From Rhinopithecus roxellana (taxonomy: Eukaryota; Chordata; Mammalia; Primates; Cercopithecidae), in contig NC_044567.1 of assembly GCF_007565055.1 (NCBI RefSeq), positions 48,074,260 to 48,138,259 on the forward strand: 64,000 nucleotides of DNA. The letters run 5' to 3'. Made by a program: the position numbers and the translations under genes. Of this stretch, positions 1 through 13,500 are shown in pieces; the first letter of the stretch is position 1, and the number at the start of each line of letters is the position of its first letter. Under the pieces are notes generated by a model that saw nothing but the letters and a program-made list of their open reading frames with translations, did no database searches and was not told the origin of the DNA.

Positions 1-1464
1 TTTACTGTTGATTAATACTATTATTTTATACCATTGTATCTCACCTTTCTGGTACCCCATCCTCACCCCTTTCTATATTGCTTATAGCCAGTGATCTCCA
101 GCTATTCCTCAGAGCCAGCTCATTCACTTCCTAACCTGGTTTTACTCCCCATTGCTGACTTCACAGCTTGTTAACTTTGGTTCATTAACATGGGGGAGTC
201 ATGGCCAGAGACTGCAGTTAATAGGAACAGCATGTAGTGGTGGGTCAGAAGCAAAGCAGGGTAAAGTAAGACCTGGGAGAAGGAGCTGGCATGAACCCTA
301 GTGGTCTCAGCAGTGGATTTGGCCACAATAGAGATTCAAGCTATAGCTTGAGTCAACAATTTTGTATCAATTTAAATCTTAGGCTTGAGGGACCGTGGAG
401 ATTCCCCCAGTTTTTATGAGAGAGAGAGAGAGAGATGCATACACCCACTACTATGAATGTATGCATTTGATTTCACTTTCTTAGGAAATTTCTACAAAAA
501 ATATTGACAGTGTTAATCTCTAAGGTCAGTAGGGATTTCTCAAAAAATACTACACTTACTAAAGGATACCAAGATAAGTAATTGCAACTGGGCTAATAAA
601 GTGCTTACTTATTCTTTATATCTAGAAGAATACCAGGCTGGGCACAGCGGCTCACGCCTGTAATCCCAACACTTTGGGAGGCCGAGGCAGGCAGATTACT
701 TGAGGCCAAGAGTTCAAGACCAGCCTGGCCAACATGGTGAAACCCCATCTCTACTAAAAATGCAAAAATTAGCCAGGTGAGGTGGTGTACACCTGTAGTT
801 CCAGCCACTCAGGAGGCTGAGGCACAAGAATTGCTTGAACCTGGGAGGCAGAGGTTGCAGTGAGCCAAGATCCTACCACTGCACATTAGCCCGTGTGACA
901 GAGTGAGACTCTGTCTTAAAAGACAAGAAAAGAATACCAGATACTTTCCATGTTCAAATCACCTATTTTTAAATGGGGGTAGCATTAATGATTAAAAGCT
1001 GGCCAAAGATCAAATTTATCCTCTAATCAACCCTATTTTTGGGGCTGTTAGAGCATATACTTCCTATGTCATCAGGTTTTCTTTTAATTAAAAGTGTTTT
1101 TGTAAAATAACTCTATTTTCAAAAGAAATCTTAAGGATAATTCTAATACATAGATTTTTTTTTTAATCCCTGTGCTGCTTTAGGGAATAGAAGATCTGAA
1201 AGACTATCATGTTTTTTAATTTTCCTCTTCCCGGAGTACTATAGAGTTCTACGGAATATTATTATATTCTACACATTTTTGGTACTTAATCTTATGCATA
1301 GTTAATTATTCATATTCACATATGTATGTTTTACCTTCCCAAATGGCTATTCTTGGAAAATAGGAGTTATACTTCTTTTCCTTGCAGAGTTGTTAGTCAG
1401 GGAAGAAGACCTCAGATACTTGTTCAAAAAATTAATTCTTATTTGTTTGTTTGTTTTTTTGTAG
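1..1464 (+). other. NF1: NF1 intron (partial), upstream of legacy exon 40
   Basis: AT-rich intronic DNA. It contains a short GA run near 418-436 and one Alu (637-930). Otherwise I see nothing recognisable. Confidence 0.85.
637..930 (+). mobile_element. Alu (S-like), full length
   Basis: Both Alu arms are present and the element ends in an A-rich tail. It is flanked by the direct repeat AGAATACCAG at 627-636 and 931-940. Confidence 0.93.
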
Positions 1465-1596
1465 GGTACAGGCATCCTTCACCTGCTATTGTTGCAAGAA
1501 CAGTCAGAATTTTACATACACTACTAACTCTGGTTAACAAACACAGAAATTGTGACAAATTTGAAGTGAATACACAGAGCGTGGCCTACTTAGCAG
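1465..1596 (+). CDS. NF1: NF1 exon (legacy 40), 132 bp
   Basis: The acceptor TTTTTTTGTAG precedes the exon and the donor GTAAAA follows it. The exon starts at codon position 2 (GG of a Gly codon) and ends after the first base of an Ala codon that the next exon completes. It encodes GYRHPSPAIVARTV through TQSVAYLA, an amphipathic helical repeat. The open frame running from 1326 to 1613 around it is only intron read-through. Confidence 0.96.
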
Positions 1597-4500
1597 GTAA
1601 AAACACAAAATAAACAAAATTAATCTTGCTACAGCTATACGTAAGGATCACCCAAAAAGTGCAAATACCTATAGGTTTTTTGGCGGTTGCTTGGCAGAGT
1701 AGAAAGTTCACAATCTAGTCCTTTAGTGATTAAAATTTTGAGAGTTTTGCCAGAACATTTTTCTGTAGGAATAAATTTAATTCCCATTAAAATCTGAAAT
1801 GTGTTCCCTTGGTCATCTTTGGTTCAAGACACAACAGTGGCTGTTATCCGTCATAAAATCTGAATGCTTCAGTCTAGCATCCTGGGCCCTTAAATAGCCT
1901 TCTCAGTTCTGTTATCTTTCTCCAAATTTCATGAGCTTCATTCTTTATTACCACTCCAAATGGATGAGCTATTTTAAGCTAATCTATTTGCCATCTCCTA
2001 CAAGGGACTGCCTCTTCAGTATTCATTCCTTATGTGATTTTATCTGGAATGTCTGCCCTATCCCCACCATTCCATTAAAGCTTCCTGTTTGCTCTTATCT
2101 GATTTTTGTTTCTCTACTCAGCGACAGTTAGCACTTATGTACAATTCTTGAATGTAGTTGTTTGATGGAAAGTGATGATTCTCAGTTTCACAGACTTCTA
2201 TTTGTTCAACTTTTTTGTTTGAACCATATCACCTTGAGCAAATCATTTAACATCTCCGTATTTTTTCTCACTCAACTTAATAATACCTGCCCTGCCTACT
2301 TTGTGTTTGTTAAAATCAAATGTACATTAAAGCACTTGGAAAATAAAAGATGCTTATTAAATCTCTTTGTATATTTCATGTTTTTGTAGTCTTCCAAAAT
2401 ATGTGCACATTTAACAGGTATTCTCTTTAGGAGACTGTAAGTTCATCCTGTTTTAAGTCACACTTGTGATTTGTTAAATTTTTTTAACCTACCACCGTTT
2501 TCCTTTTAGCTTTACTTACAGTGTCTGAAGAAGTTCGAAGTCGCTGCAGCCTAAAACATAGAAAGTCACTTCTTCTTACTGATATTTCAATGGAAAATGT
2601 TCCTATGGATACATATCCCATTCATCATGGTGATCCTACCTATAGGTAAGTGGATTTACTCTCCTATAATTACATAATGGTAATCAAGTTTCAATTTTCC
2701 AACTAATGGAGGCAAGCAGCAGAGTAATCTAGAAGGTAATATGGGAGAAATCTAGAGATGGCCTACGAAGAGTGTGTAAGTCAAAACTCATTTTATAAAT
2801 GTGTAGTATTTTATGTGGGTTAGTAGGAAAGTTATTCTTCCAGTCTAATTGTGCTAATGTTAACATTAGTTTGCCTCTGAAGCACCGACCAATTGAACAA
2901 TGAAAAGAGACGCTCTTGAAAATATTAGGTTATGGGGGAAGGGCCTGGGGAAAAAAACCAATGCAAAATATAAACAACACATTACGTGCTTGGATAGAGA
3001 ACGAATCTATACAGATTTATAAAAATACAGACATGCTAACACGTTTGTTGTATTTACTCATATCACACTAATGTTATTTAAAAGTTTTCTATAATGTAGA
3101 TTTAGATGGTCAAAATTATATCTGTTATACATGGTTTTGGGTAATATATTTTTCAGTATAATTTGGAGAAATTTCATGAAAATGGCATCATTGGGGGATT
3201 TTTCTGTATTTTCAATTTAAAAAAATTTCTTTAAGGTTTAGGGACAGTGTTGAACATAGAAAAGTTATCTTCTGTTTGCAAAACTCATCATTCCATTTAT
3301 CAACATCCTGCTTTTTTTAGATCTTTCCTGCTTTCTCTTGTGGGCATTTAGTGCTATAAATTTCCCTCTACACACTGCTTTAAATGTGTCCCAGAGATTC
3401 TGGTATGTTGTATCTTTGTTCTCATTGGTTTCAAAGAACATCTTTATTTCTGCCTTCATTTCGTTATGTACCCAGTAGTCATTCAGGAGCAGGTTGTTCA
3501 GTTTCCATGTAGTTGAGCGGTTTTGAGTGAGTTTCTTAGTCCTGAGTTCTAGTTTGATTGCACTGTGCTCTGAGAGACAGTTTGTTATAATTTCTGTTCT
3601 TTTACATTTGCTGAGGAGTGCTTTACTTCCAATTATGTGGTCAATTTTGGAATAAGTGCGATGTGGTGCTGAGAAGAATGTATATTCTGTTGATTTGGGG
3701 TGGAGAGTTCTATAGATGTCTATTAGGTCCGCTTGGTGCAGCGATGAGTTCAATTCCTGGATATCCTTGTTAACTTTCTGTCTCGTTGATCTGTCTAATG
3801 TTGACAGTGGAGTGTTGAAGTCTCCCATTATTATTGTATGGGAGTCTAAGTCTCTTTGTAAGTCTCTAAGGACTTGCTTTATGAATCTGGGTGCTCCTGT
3901 ATTGGGTGCATATATATTTAGGATAGTTGACACTCTAACATCACAATTAAAAGAACTAGAGAGGCAAGAGCAAACACATTCAAAAGCTAGCAGAAGGCAA
4001 GAAATAACTAAGATCAGAGCAGAACTGAAGGAGATAGAGACACAAAAAACCCTCCAAAAAGTCAGTGAATCCAGGAGTTGGTTTTTTGAAAAGATCAACA
4101 AAATTGACAGACTGCTAGCAAGACTAATAAAGAAGAAAAGAGAGAGAGGAATCAAATAGATGCAATAAAAAATGCTAAAGGGGATATCACCACCGACCCC
4201 ACAGAAATACAAACTACCATCAGAGAATACTATAAACACCTCTACGCAAATCAACTAGAAAATCTAGAAGAAATGGATAATTTCCTGGACACTTACACTC
4301 TCCCAAGACTAAACCAGGAAGAAGTTGAATCCCTGAATAGACCAATAGCAGGCTCTGAAATTGAGGCAACAATTAATAGCCTACCAACCAAAAAAAGTCC
4401 AGGACCAGATGGATTCACAGCTGAATTCTACCAGAGGTACAAGGAGGAGCTGGTACCATTCCTTCTGAAACTATTCCAATCAATAGAAAAAGAGGGAATC

Positions 4501-7500
4501 CTCCCTAACTCATTTTATGAGGCCAACATCATCCTGATACCAAAGCCTGGCAGAGACACAACAAAAAAAGAGAATTTTAGACCAATATCCCTGATGAACA
4601 TCGATGCAAAAATCCTCAATAAAATACTGGCAAACCGGATTCAGCAGCACATCAAAAAGCTTATCCACCATGTTCAAGTGGGCTTCATCCCTGGGATGCA
4701 AGGCTGGTTCAACATTCGCAAATCAATAAACATAATCCAGCATATAAACAGAACCAAAGTCAAGAACCATATGATTATCTCAATAGATGCAGAAAAGGAC
4801 TTTTGACAAAATTCAACAGCCCTTCATGCTAAAAACGCTCAATAAATTTGGTATTGATGGAACGTACCTCAAAATAGTAAGAGCTATTTATGACAAACCC
4901 ACAGCCAATATCATACTGAATGGGCAAAAACTGGAAAAATTCCCTTTGAAAACTGGCACAAGACAGGGATGCCCTCTCTCACCACTCCTATTCAACATAG
5001 TGTTGGAAGTTCTGGCTAGGGCAATCAGGCAAGAGAAAGAAATCAAGGGTATTCAGTTAGGAAAAGAAGAAGTCAAATTGTCCCTGTTTGCAGATGACAT
5101 GATTGTATATTTAGAAAACCCCATCGTCTCAGCCCAAAATCTCCTTAAGCTGATAAGCAACTTCAGCAAAGTCTCAGGATACAAAATTAATGTGCAAAAA
5201 TCACAAGCATTCTTATACACCAGTAACAGACAAGCAGAGAGCCAAGTCAGGAATGAACTTCCATTCACAATTGCTTCAAAGAGAATAAAATACCTAGGAA
5301 TCCAACTTACAAGGGATGTAAAGGACCTCTTCAAGGAGAACTACAAACCACTGCTCAGTGAAATAAAAGAGGACACAAACAAATGGAAGAACATACCATG
5401 CTCATGGATAGGAAGAATCAATATCGTGAAAATGGCCATACTGCCCAAGGTTATTTATAGATTCAATGCCATCCCCATCAAGCTACCAATGAGTTTCTTC
5501 ACAGAATTGGAAAAAACTGCTTTAAAGTTCATATGGAACCAAAAAAGAGCCCGCATTGCCAAGACAATCCTAAGTCAAAAGGACAAAGCTGGAGGCATCA
5601 CGCTACCTGACTTCAAACTATACTACAAGGCTACAGTAACCGAAACAGCATGGTACTGGTACCAAAACAGAGCTATAGACCAATGGAACAGAACAGAGTC
5701 CTCAGAAATAATACCTCGCATCTACAGCCATCTGATCTTTGACAAACCTGAGAGAAACAAGAAATGGGGAAAGGATTCCCTGTTTAATAAATGGTGCTGG
5801 GAAAATTGGCTAGCCATAAGTAGAAAGCTGAAACTGGATCCTTTCCTTACTCCTTATACGAAGATTAATTCAAGATGGATTAGAGACTTAAATGTTAGAC
5901 CTAATACCATAAAAACCCTAGAAGAAAATCTAGGTAGTACCATTCAGGACATAGGCATGGGCAAGGACTTCATGTCTAAAACACCAAAAGCAACGGCAGC
6001 AAAAGCCAAAATTGACAAATGGGATCTAATTAAACTAAAGAGCTTCTGCACACCAAAAGAAACTACCATCAGAGTGAACAGGCAACCTACAGAATGGGAG
6101 AAAATATTTGCAATCTACTCATCTGACAAAGGGCTAATATCCAGAATCTACAAAGAACTCAAACAAATATACAAGAAAAAAACAAACAACCCCATCAAAA
6201 AGTGGGGAAAGGATATGAACAGACATTTCTCAAAAGAAGACATTCGTACAGCCAACAGACACGTGAAAAAATGCTCATCATCACTGGCCATCAGAGAAAT
6301 GCAAATCAAAACCACAATGAGATACCATCTCACACCAGCTAGAATGGCAATCATTAAAAAATCAGGAAACAACAGTTGTTGGAGAGGATGTGGAGAAATA
6401 GGAACACTTTTACACTGTTGGTGGGATTGTAAACTAGTTCAACCATTATGGAAAACAGTATGGCAATTCCTCAAGGATCTAGAACTAGATGTACCATATG
6501 ACCCAGCCATCCCACTACTGGGTATATACCCAAAGGATTATAAATTATTCTACTACAAAGACACATGCACACGTATGTTTATGGCAGCACTATTCACAAT
6601 AGCAAAGGCTTGGAATCAACCCAAATGTCCATCTATGACAGACTGGATTAAGAAAATGTGGCACATATACACCATGGAATACTATGCAGCCATCAAAAAG
6701 GATGAGTTTGCATCCTTTGTAGGGACATGGATGCAGCTGGAAACCATCATTCTTAGTAAACTATCACAAGAAGAGAAAACCAAACACCGCATGTTCTCAC
6801 TCATAGGTGGGAACTGAACAATGAGATCACTTGGACTCAGGAAGGGGAACATCACACACCGGGGCCTATCATGGGGATGGGGGAGGGGGGAGGGATTGCA
6901 CTGGGGAGTTATACATGATATAAATGATGAATTGATGGGTGCTGACGAGTTGATGGGTGCAGCACACCAACATGGCACAAATATACATATGTAACAAACC
7001 TGCACGTTATGCACATGTACCCTAGAACTTAAAGTATAATAAAAAATAAAAAATAAAAAATAAATTAAAAAAATTTAGAAATACTCCAAATAAATAAATA
7101 AATAAATAAATAAAAACATCCTGCTTTTTGATAAAAAGACTTCAACAATTTCCTTAAGATTCTAACAATGTATGCAAAAATTTTTCAAACATACTTGGTA
7201 TTCAATAGTCTTACTTTTCTCAGTCCCATTATTATATTACTTTGAGATATGCCCTTTTTGTTACAGAAAGGGTAAAATAGTTTGCCTGTGTTCCCCTGTC
7301 AAAACTATAAATTAATGTCTGATTTTCTTGGTTTTTAAACAGTTGCCCGTTTAGACTTGATTTTTTCTGATTTAAAAAAAAATCAGTGCAATAAGTTCAA
7401 GGTCTTTTATCAACATAACTACAGTTAATAACAATGTATTTTATACTTGAAAATTGCTACAAGTAGATTTTAAGTATTCTCACAACAAAAGATAAATATA

Positions 7501-10500
7501 TGAGGTAACACATGTTAATTAGCTTGATTTAGCCATTCTACAATGTAAACATATTTTATTTATTTTTATTTTTATTTATTAATTTTCTTTGAGACAGAGT
7601 CTCACTCTGTCGCGTAGGCTGGAGTGCAATGGCAAAATCTCAGCTCACTACAACCTTCGCCTCCTGGGTTCAAGTGATTCTCCTGCCTCATCCTCCTGAG
7701 TAGGTGGGATTATAGGCGCGCACCACCATGCCCGGCTATTTTTTGTATTTTTGTAGAGATGGGGTTTCACCGTGTTGGGCAAGCTGGTCTTGAGCTCCTG
7801 ACCTCAGGTGATCCACCCGCCTTGCCTCCCAAAGTGCTGGGATTACAGGCATGAGCCACAGCGCCCAGCCAATGTAAACATATTTTAAAACGTAATGTTG
7901 TACACCAAGCTTGTCAAACCCATGTCCCGCAGGCTGCACCCAGCCCCAGAGGGCTTTGAATGCAGCCCAACACAAATTTGTAAACTTTCTTAAAACAATT
8001 ACGAGATCTTTTTTTTGCAATTTTTTTTTTTAAGCTCATCATCTGTAGTTAGTGTTAGTGTATTTTATATGTGGCCGAGAATATTCTTATAATTCCACTG
8101 TGGCCCAGGGAAGCTAAAAGATTGGACACCCCTGTTGCTATACCTTTTTATTTGTCAGCTTTTAACAATTGCAGTACAGTTCTTTTTGCTCTGCACTTGG
8201 TGATTCAGTACTCACCAAATGTACTAGGTACAAGATACTATGGCAAGAAAGTTGATAATTCCTGGGGATACAACAAGAGTTTGTACCCTAAAGCCCTTTA
8301 AAGTGCAGTTTTAAAATTGATTGCTGTTGTTAGGAAATAGGACAGCCACTTGGAAGGAGCAAACAATGGTTGTATTTGTCACCATGTTAATTAATTTTTC
8401 TCTATTGTTTTAATCTCTCAGGACACTAAAGGAGACTCAGCCATGGTCCTCTCCCAAAGGTTCTGAAGGATACCTTGCAGCCACCTATCCAACTGTCGGC
8501 CAGACCAGTCCCCGAGCCAGGAAATCCATGAGCTTGGACATGGGGCAGCCTTCTCAGGCCAACACTAAGAAGTTGCTTGGTTAGTTTATCTAAATTATGT
8601 AGTTTTTTTATTATTTAAAAAATAGATATTTTTACTCTTGGAAGATTATTTGAAATTGCAAGATTATCAAAATTTTCCATCTCAATGTAGCAAAGTTTTT
8701 GATGCCATTTAAAAGAGAGTTTGATAGATCAGTTAAGCATTATAAGTTGAGATAGAGAAATGAGAATGGGGCCTTGAAACAGTTTTTTCTGCATCTTAGA
8801 CTAACTATTGTGACTCTCCTTATTTTGTTTTGCCTTGGCTGGTCAGCAGGGAATGGAACTCTGAGACATATTAGATAAACACCTATAAGAAAGCAAGAGT
8901 CTTGCTGCACTCAGGGGATTTAATGATATACTGTAATACTTCCCAAAATTATCGTCTGAGAGAATATGTGAATATGGTGTGAAGCTATAATAGTACTATT
9001 TGCCATGCTTTCTTTGAAAAGACAATAAGACATGTTTTTCAATTACTGAAAGAAAATAGGATTCTTTTTTTTTTTTTTCTTGAGATGGAGTCTTGTGTTC
9101 ACCCAGGCTGGAGTGCAGTGGCACAGCCTCCCTAGTAGCTGGGATTACAGGCACACATTACCACATCTGGCTAATTTTTGTATTTTTAGTAGAGATGGGA
9201 TTTCCCCATGTTGGCCAGGCTAGTCTTGAACTCCTGACCTCAGGTGATCCGCCCTCCTCGGCCTCCCAAAGTGCTGAGATTACAGGCATGAGCCACCTTG
9301 CCTGGCCAGAAGATAGGATTCTTGAAATTAAGATTGCTCAGTTACATCAACATTTATAGAATTTTTGTCTCTGAGAAGTACACCTAAAACGCTGCGAGAC
9401 TCATTTCCATTTTAGTAACTGAAAGTAAATGAATGAAAGAACCCAGTAGGCCAGATGCAGTGGCTCACACCAATAATCCCAGTACTTTGGGGGACTCCGG
9501 TGGGAGGATTGCTTGAGTCCAGGAGTTCAAGACTAGCCTGGGCAACATGACAAAACCCATCTCTACAAAAAATACAAAACTTAGCTAGGCATGGTGACAA
9601 GCACCTGTAGTCCCAGCTACTCACGAAGATCACTTGAGCCCAGGAGGCAGGGGTAGCAGTGAGCCAAGACTGCACCACTGCACTCTAGCCTGGGTGACAG
9701 AGTGAGACCCTGACTCCAAACAAACAAACAAAAACACTGATCTTACATTGCTGCTCAGAGGAAATGCAGAGGTGTTCTTCTGTTCCATTGGGTAAAATTG
9801 TAATTGTTACTGGAATACATTGCGATCTATATTTCAGTGGCCAACACTGTGAATGGTTCAACAGATTTCAGTTATCCATGCAAACATATTTAATATCTTT
9901 AGATATTAGAAGAATGTTTGTGTTCATAAGGAAATTAGTGAACAAACAACAAATTGTAACATAAATAACCTGCCAGTAAACCATGAAAGAAATAGAAACC
10001 GTGAATGTCAATCACGGTTACTAGCCACATAGGTGTGTTACTGTTGTTTGAGTTCCCGTTTGTTAGTACCTTGCCATAAGTAATCTTTTAGGAGTTTCCT
10101 GGTTATTTTGCGTTTTGTAATTCTGGATTTTCATGCCAGTGAAGTTGTAAATGAAAAACTAACCTCAGAAAAAAATGTAGTATTGAATTCATTCAACCCA
10201 TGTACTAAGTGAAAAAGATATGGTAACTGCCCTGGAAGAGTTTGTAATTTGTGTCCAAGACTTACAATCAGCCAATCACAACAGCAATTCCAGGTGCCAT
10301 TACAATGATACGTCTTAATGGAGGAAACTAGAGATCTGGGGAAATTAGAAGAAAAAAAAAACTGCGGAGAGGAGATAACATTTGAGCTGTGTCCTAAAGA
10401 TTTAATATATGCTTGCTAAATAGACAACAGGATAAGTAGGGGTGTATGTTTAAGGGCAGTGGTAATAGCAAGAGTAAAGAAAAGGCAGGAAAGCAACGTG

Positions 10501-13500
10501 ATACATCATGGCGTCATGGGGAATGGGGTAGGAAATGAGATGAGAAGAAGGATTAGAACTTGATTGGAAACGACTGTGTGCCATGATAAGCGATTTTCCC
10601 CTTATCACACGTTCAGCTGAGGTATTTAAGTAGGGGAAGAACATGACCAAATTTTAATTTTCGCCAAGTTTTTCTAGCAGCAATTCGTTTCTCAGCAATC
10701 TGAGAGACGAACAGATTTTTAGCAAGGGAACCATTTAATAAAATTGATATAGCAGTCCAAGTAAAAAAAAAAATAAAAATAAAAATAAAAAAAATGGTGT
10801 GGGCCCCGCACTAAGGCAGGAGCAATGAGAGAATGGAGAAGAACCAGCAGGTTTGGAGCTGGGCATAATGGTACACACCTATAGTCCCAGGAACTCAGGA
10901 GGCCAAGGCAGGAGGATTGCTTGAGGCTGACCTGGGCAGCATAGTCAGACCCTGTCTCAAAAAAAAACAAAAATCAGGTTTGGATTAGGTTTCTGAAGTA
11001 GAATGGACATGACTTAGTGACCAGTTGTTACAGGTGGGGAAGGGGAAAAGATCGTGAAGGATGTCAGAAGTTTTTAGTTTTAAAAACTGTCTGGATAGTG
11101 ATTCCATTCATAGAGATCAGGACTAATATGTTTACAGTACATGATAAATTTAGGTTGGTTGATTATACTGGAATATTTTCAAGACATCTAGGAGTATATA
11201 ACTAAGAGATAAACCACAAGATGTACCTGGAATTTAGGAAGAAAGTAAACAAGTAAACATTTAGAATTGATTAGCTCACAGATAGTTGAAGCTATGGAAG
11301 CAGAATGAGATCTTCCAGGAAGAATGCAGAGAATAAAATAAAAAGGACAAGTGAGAAAGGAAGGAAAATTAAATGTAGAAAGTAGTGTCCCAATCTCATG
11401 TAGTATGGAAAGCACTGACTGGTTTTAGAAAACCTGAGTTTTCATCTGGTCATTGTCTAGATCCCTAGCCATGCTTCCTCAGACTAATTATACTTAACTG
11501 CTCATGGCTTCATCGGTGTACATGTGCATGAAATGAAAAAGCTGGACTAGATCCCTTTGGGCTGTTAAATTATTTGGCCTTGGTATTTATGACTATTATG
11601 AATAGTTATTCGTATTCTTGAGGTAATAGACTTTGTATTTCTTAAGTGTTAAATTGCCAGATTTTATTATATTGGCTTTAATTCTGGCTTTAAAAAAATA
11701 ATACTGTTGGCCGGGCCTGGTGGCTCATGCCTGTAATCCCAGCACTTTGGGGAGACCAAGGCAGGTGGATTGCTTGAGCCCAGGAGTTCGAGACCAGGCT
11801 AGGCAACATGGAGAAACCCTGTCTCTACTAAAAATAGAAAAATCAGCTGGGTGTGGTAGTGTGCGCCTGTAGTCCCAGCTACTGGGGAGGCTGATGTGGG
11901 AGGATCACCTGAGCCCAGGACGCGGAGGTTGCAGTGAGCTGAGATCATATCACTGCACTCTAGCCTGGGCCACAGAGCGAGACCCTGTCAAAAAAAAAAA
12001 ATAGTGTTAATACATGGTTACATGAATAGAGAAACTAAAAGCCAAGTGGGAGATAATGCTACTTGCTATTTTTGAAGCATCTCCCAGTGTATCTGGTTTT
12101 TAGTATTTTCAGGCATGCATATCTTTTTTTCAAAGCTTAAAAAATTAAAATCAAACTCTGCTTTTTTCCTAAGCTTGGAAATTACTCATGTATTAATGAG
12201 TAGTTCTTGCCACCAGCAGCATTTCTTAAACTGAAAAGACTGGTCAGACATAGTTGACCTTTGGTACTGAATAATGCCTACCCTTGTATTTATTATCAGT
12301 TATCATATTTGTTGATTTACCTCCAGTGTAGTTTGGTTTACCTCCAGTGTACAGAATATAATCTCAGTTTAATTTGCACCAGCAAGGTGCATCCTATCCT
12401 GAAACGGAAAGCTGTGGAAACAAAACCCTTTGAGAAGATGGAAAATAAAGGAAAGAAACTGCTCCAGGGATATAATAGAGCTTTCTTTGAGTCCTAAGTA
12501 AAAGCTTAAACACTTTATGTCCAAACATTTTCTTTTTAGTATATTCCCATTTATACCATTTATAGACACTGTGGTTAATGAACTTCCGTATTCTGTAACT
12601 TTTGTTTATAGGAACAAGGAAAAGTTTTGATCACCTGATATCAGACACAAAGGCTCCTAAAAGGCAAGAAATGGAATCAGGGATCACAACACCCCCCAAA
12701 ATGAGGAGAGTAGCAGAAACTGATTATGAAATGGGTGAGAAACAAAGTATTGATCTAGATCGTTGAAAATAAGGTGGGAGAGTACGTGAAAGTCATGTTT
12801 ATTTTCCAGCTATTTCTTAGAATCTTTAGAATGAAATATAGAAACGTTTGCCATTTCTCAAAAGATAAACTCTACCATTCTTAAAATGACAGTTATCTTG
12901 AAGCTTGTGTAAAAAATAGTCATATATATTATATACAACATTGTAAATAAGTAACCAAAACTTTTGTATAGGCGAATAGTAATTCTATATGATGTTTATG
13001 TTAGTATTTAAAGTATCTACTAAAGAAAGCTGTTGAATTGTAGAAGTAACATTGAAATAGGTGAAGTGATTATCCAGGTGTTTGATTAATACAGCTGATC
13101 ACATTAATTCCCTGTCTTACTGCAGAAACTCAGAGGATTTCCTCATCACAACAGCACCCACATTTACGTAAGGTTTCGGTGTCTGAATCAAATGTTCTCT
13201 TGGATGAAGAAGTACTTACTGATCCAAAAATCCAGGCGCTGCTTCTTACTGTTCTAGTAAGGATTTCCCCTTTTTGAGTCCCCCACCCTCAAATTTTTAT
13301 TCCAGTCTACTTTTAGCAGGCCCTTAAATATTAGAAACATGAATAGGATACGGTCTTCTACTTCTCACCCAAACAGATAACATTTCAGCCACAAAGTAAA
13401 AATGTTGTGTGTTTACTTTTTTGCATCTTGGCAGGCTACACTGGTAAAATATACCACAGATGAGTTTGATCAACGAATTCTTTATGAATACTTAGCAGAG

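Larger units (their letters stand above)
3317..7114 (+). mobile_element. LINE-1 (L1PA-type), 5'-truncated and 5'-inverted
   Basis: The 3' part (about 3927-7040) is in + orientation: the ORF2 reverse-transcriptase and C-terminal region, the G-rich 3' UTR and an A-rich tail. The 5' part (about 3317-3926) is inverted and encodes part of the ORF2 endonuclease domain on the - strand. The two segments are adjacent in the L1 consensus, so this is a twin-priming inversion. Target-site duplications AACATCCTGCTTTTT flank it at 3302-3316 and 7115-7129. ORF1 and the promoter are absent, so the copy cannot be autonomous. Confidence 0.96.
2646..8421 (+). other. NF1: NF1 intron between legacy exons 41 and 42, enlarged by LINE-1
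   Basis: The intron is 5776 bp, of which about 3.8 kb is a single LINE-1 insertion. It also holds one Alu (7559-7870) and one DNA-transposon relic (7906-8134). Stretches 2646-3301 and 7130-7541 show nothing else recognisable. Confidence 0.85.
8580..12611 (+). other. NF1: NF1 intron between legacy exons 42 and 43
   Basis: Contains Alus at 9067-9308, 9449-9736 and 11709-12001 and a left monomer at 10858-10974. Bases 9740-10845 and 11000-11700 contain only degraded AT-rich DNA. A 15-base direct repeat (TTTACCTCCAGTGTA) lies at 12316 and 12337, 21 bases apart. Confidence 0.8.

Noticed and set aside
1326..1613. A 95-codon frame starting at 1326
   Set aside because: Only 1465-1596 is the NF1 exon; the rest is flanking intron read through splice sites.
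3716..4159. A 147-codon frame spanning 3716-4159
   Set aside because: It crosses the LINE-1 inversion junction and joins antisense endonuclease DNA to sense ORF2 linker.
4787..6817. A 676-codon frame as a host gene
   Set aside because: It is LINE-1 ORF2 with the FADD motif and Cys-rich end, flanked by frameshifts, an L1 3' UTR and target duplications.
12261..12497. A 78-codon frame ending in a Lys-rich segment, as a retrocopy
   Set aside because: No recognisable family, no A tail or target duplication, and it lies within an NF1 intron just before an exon.
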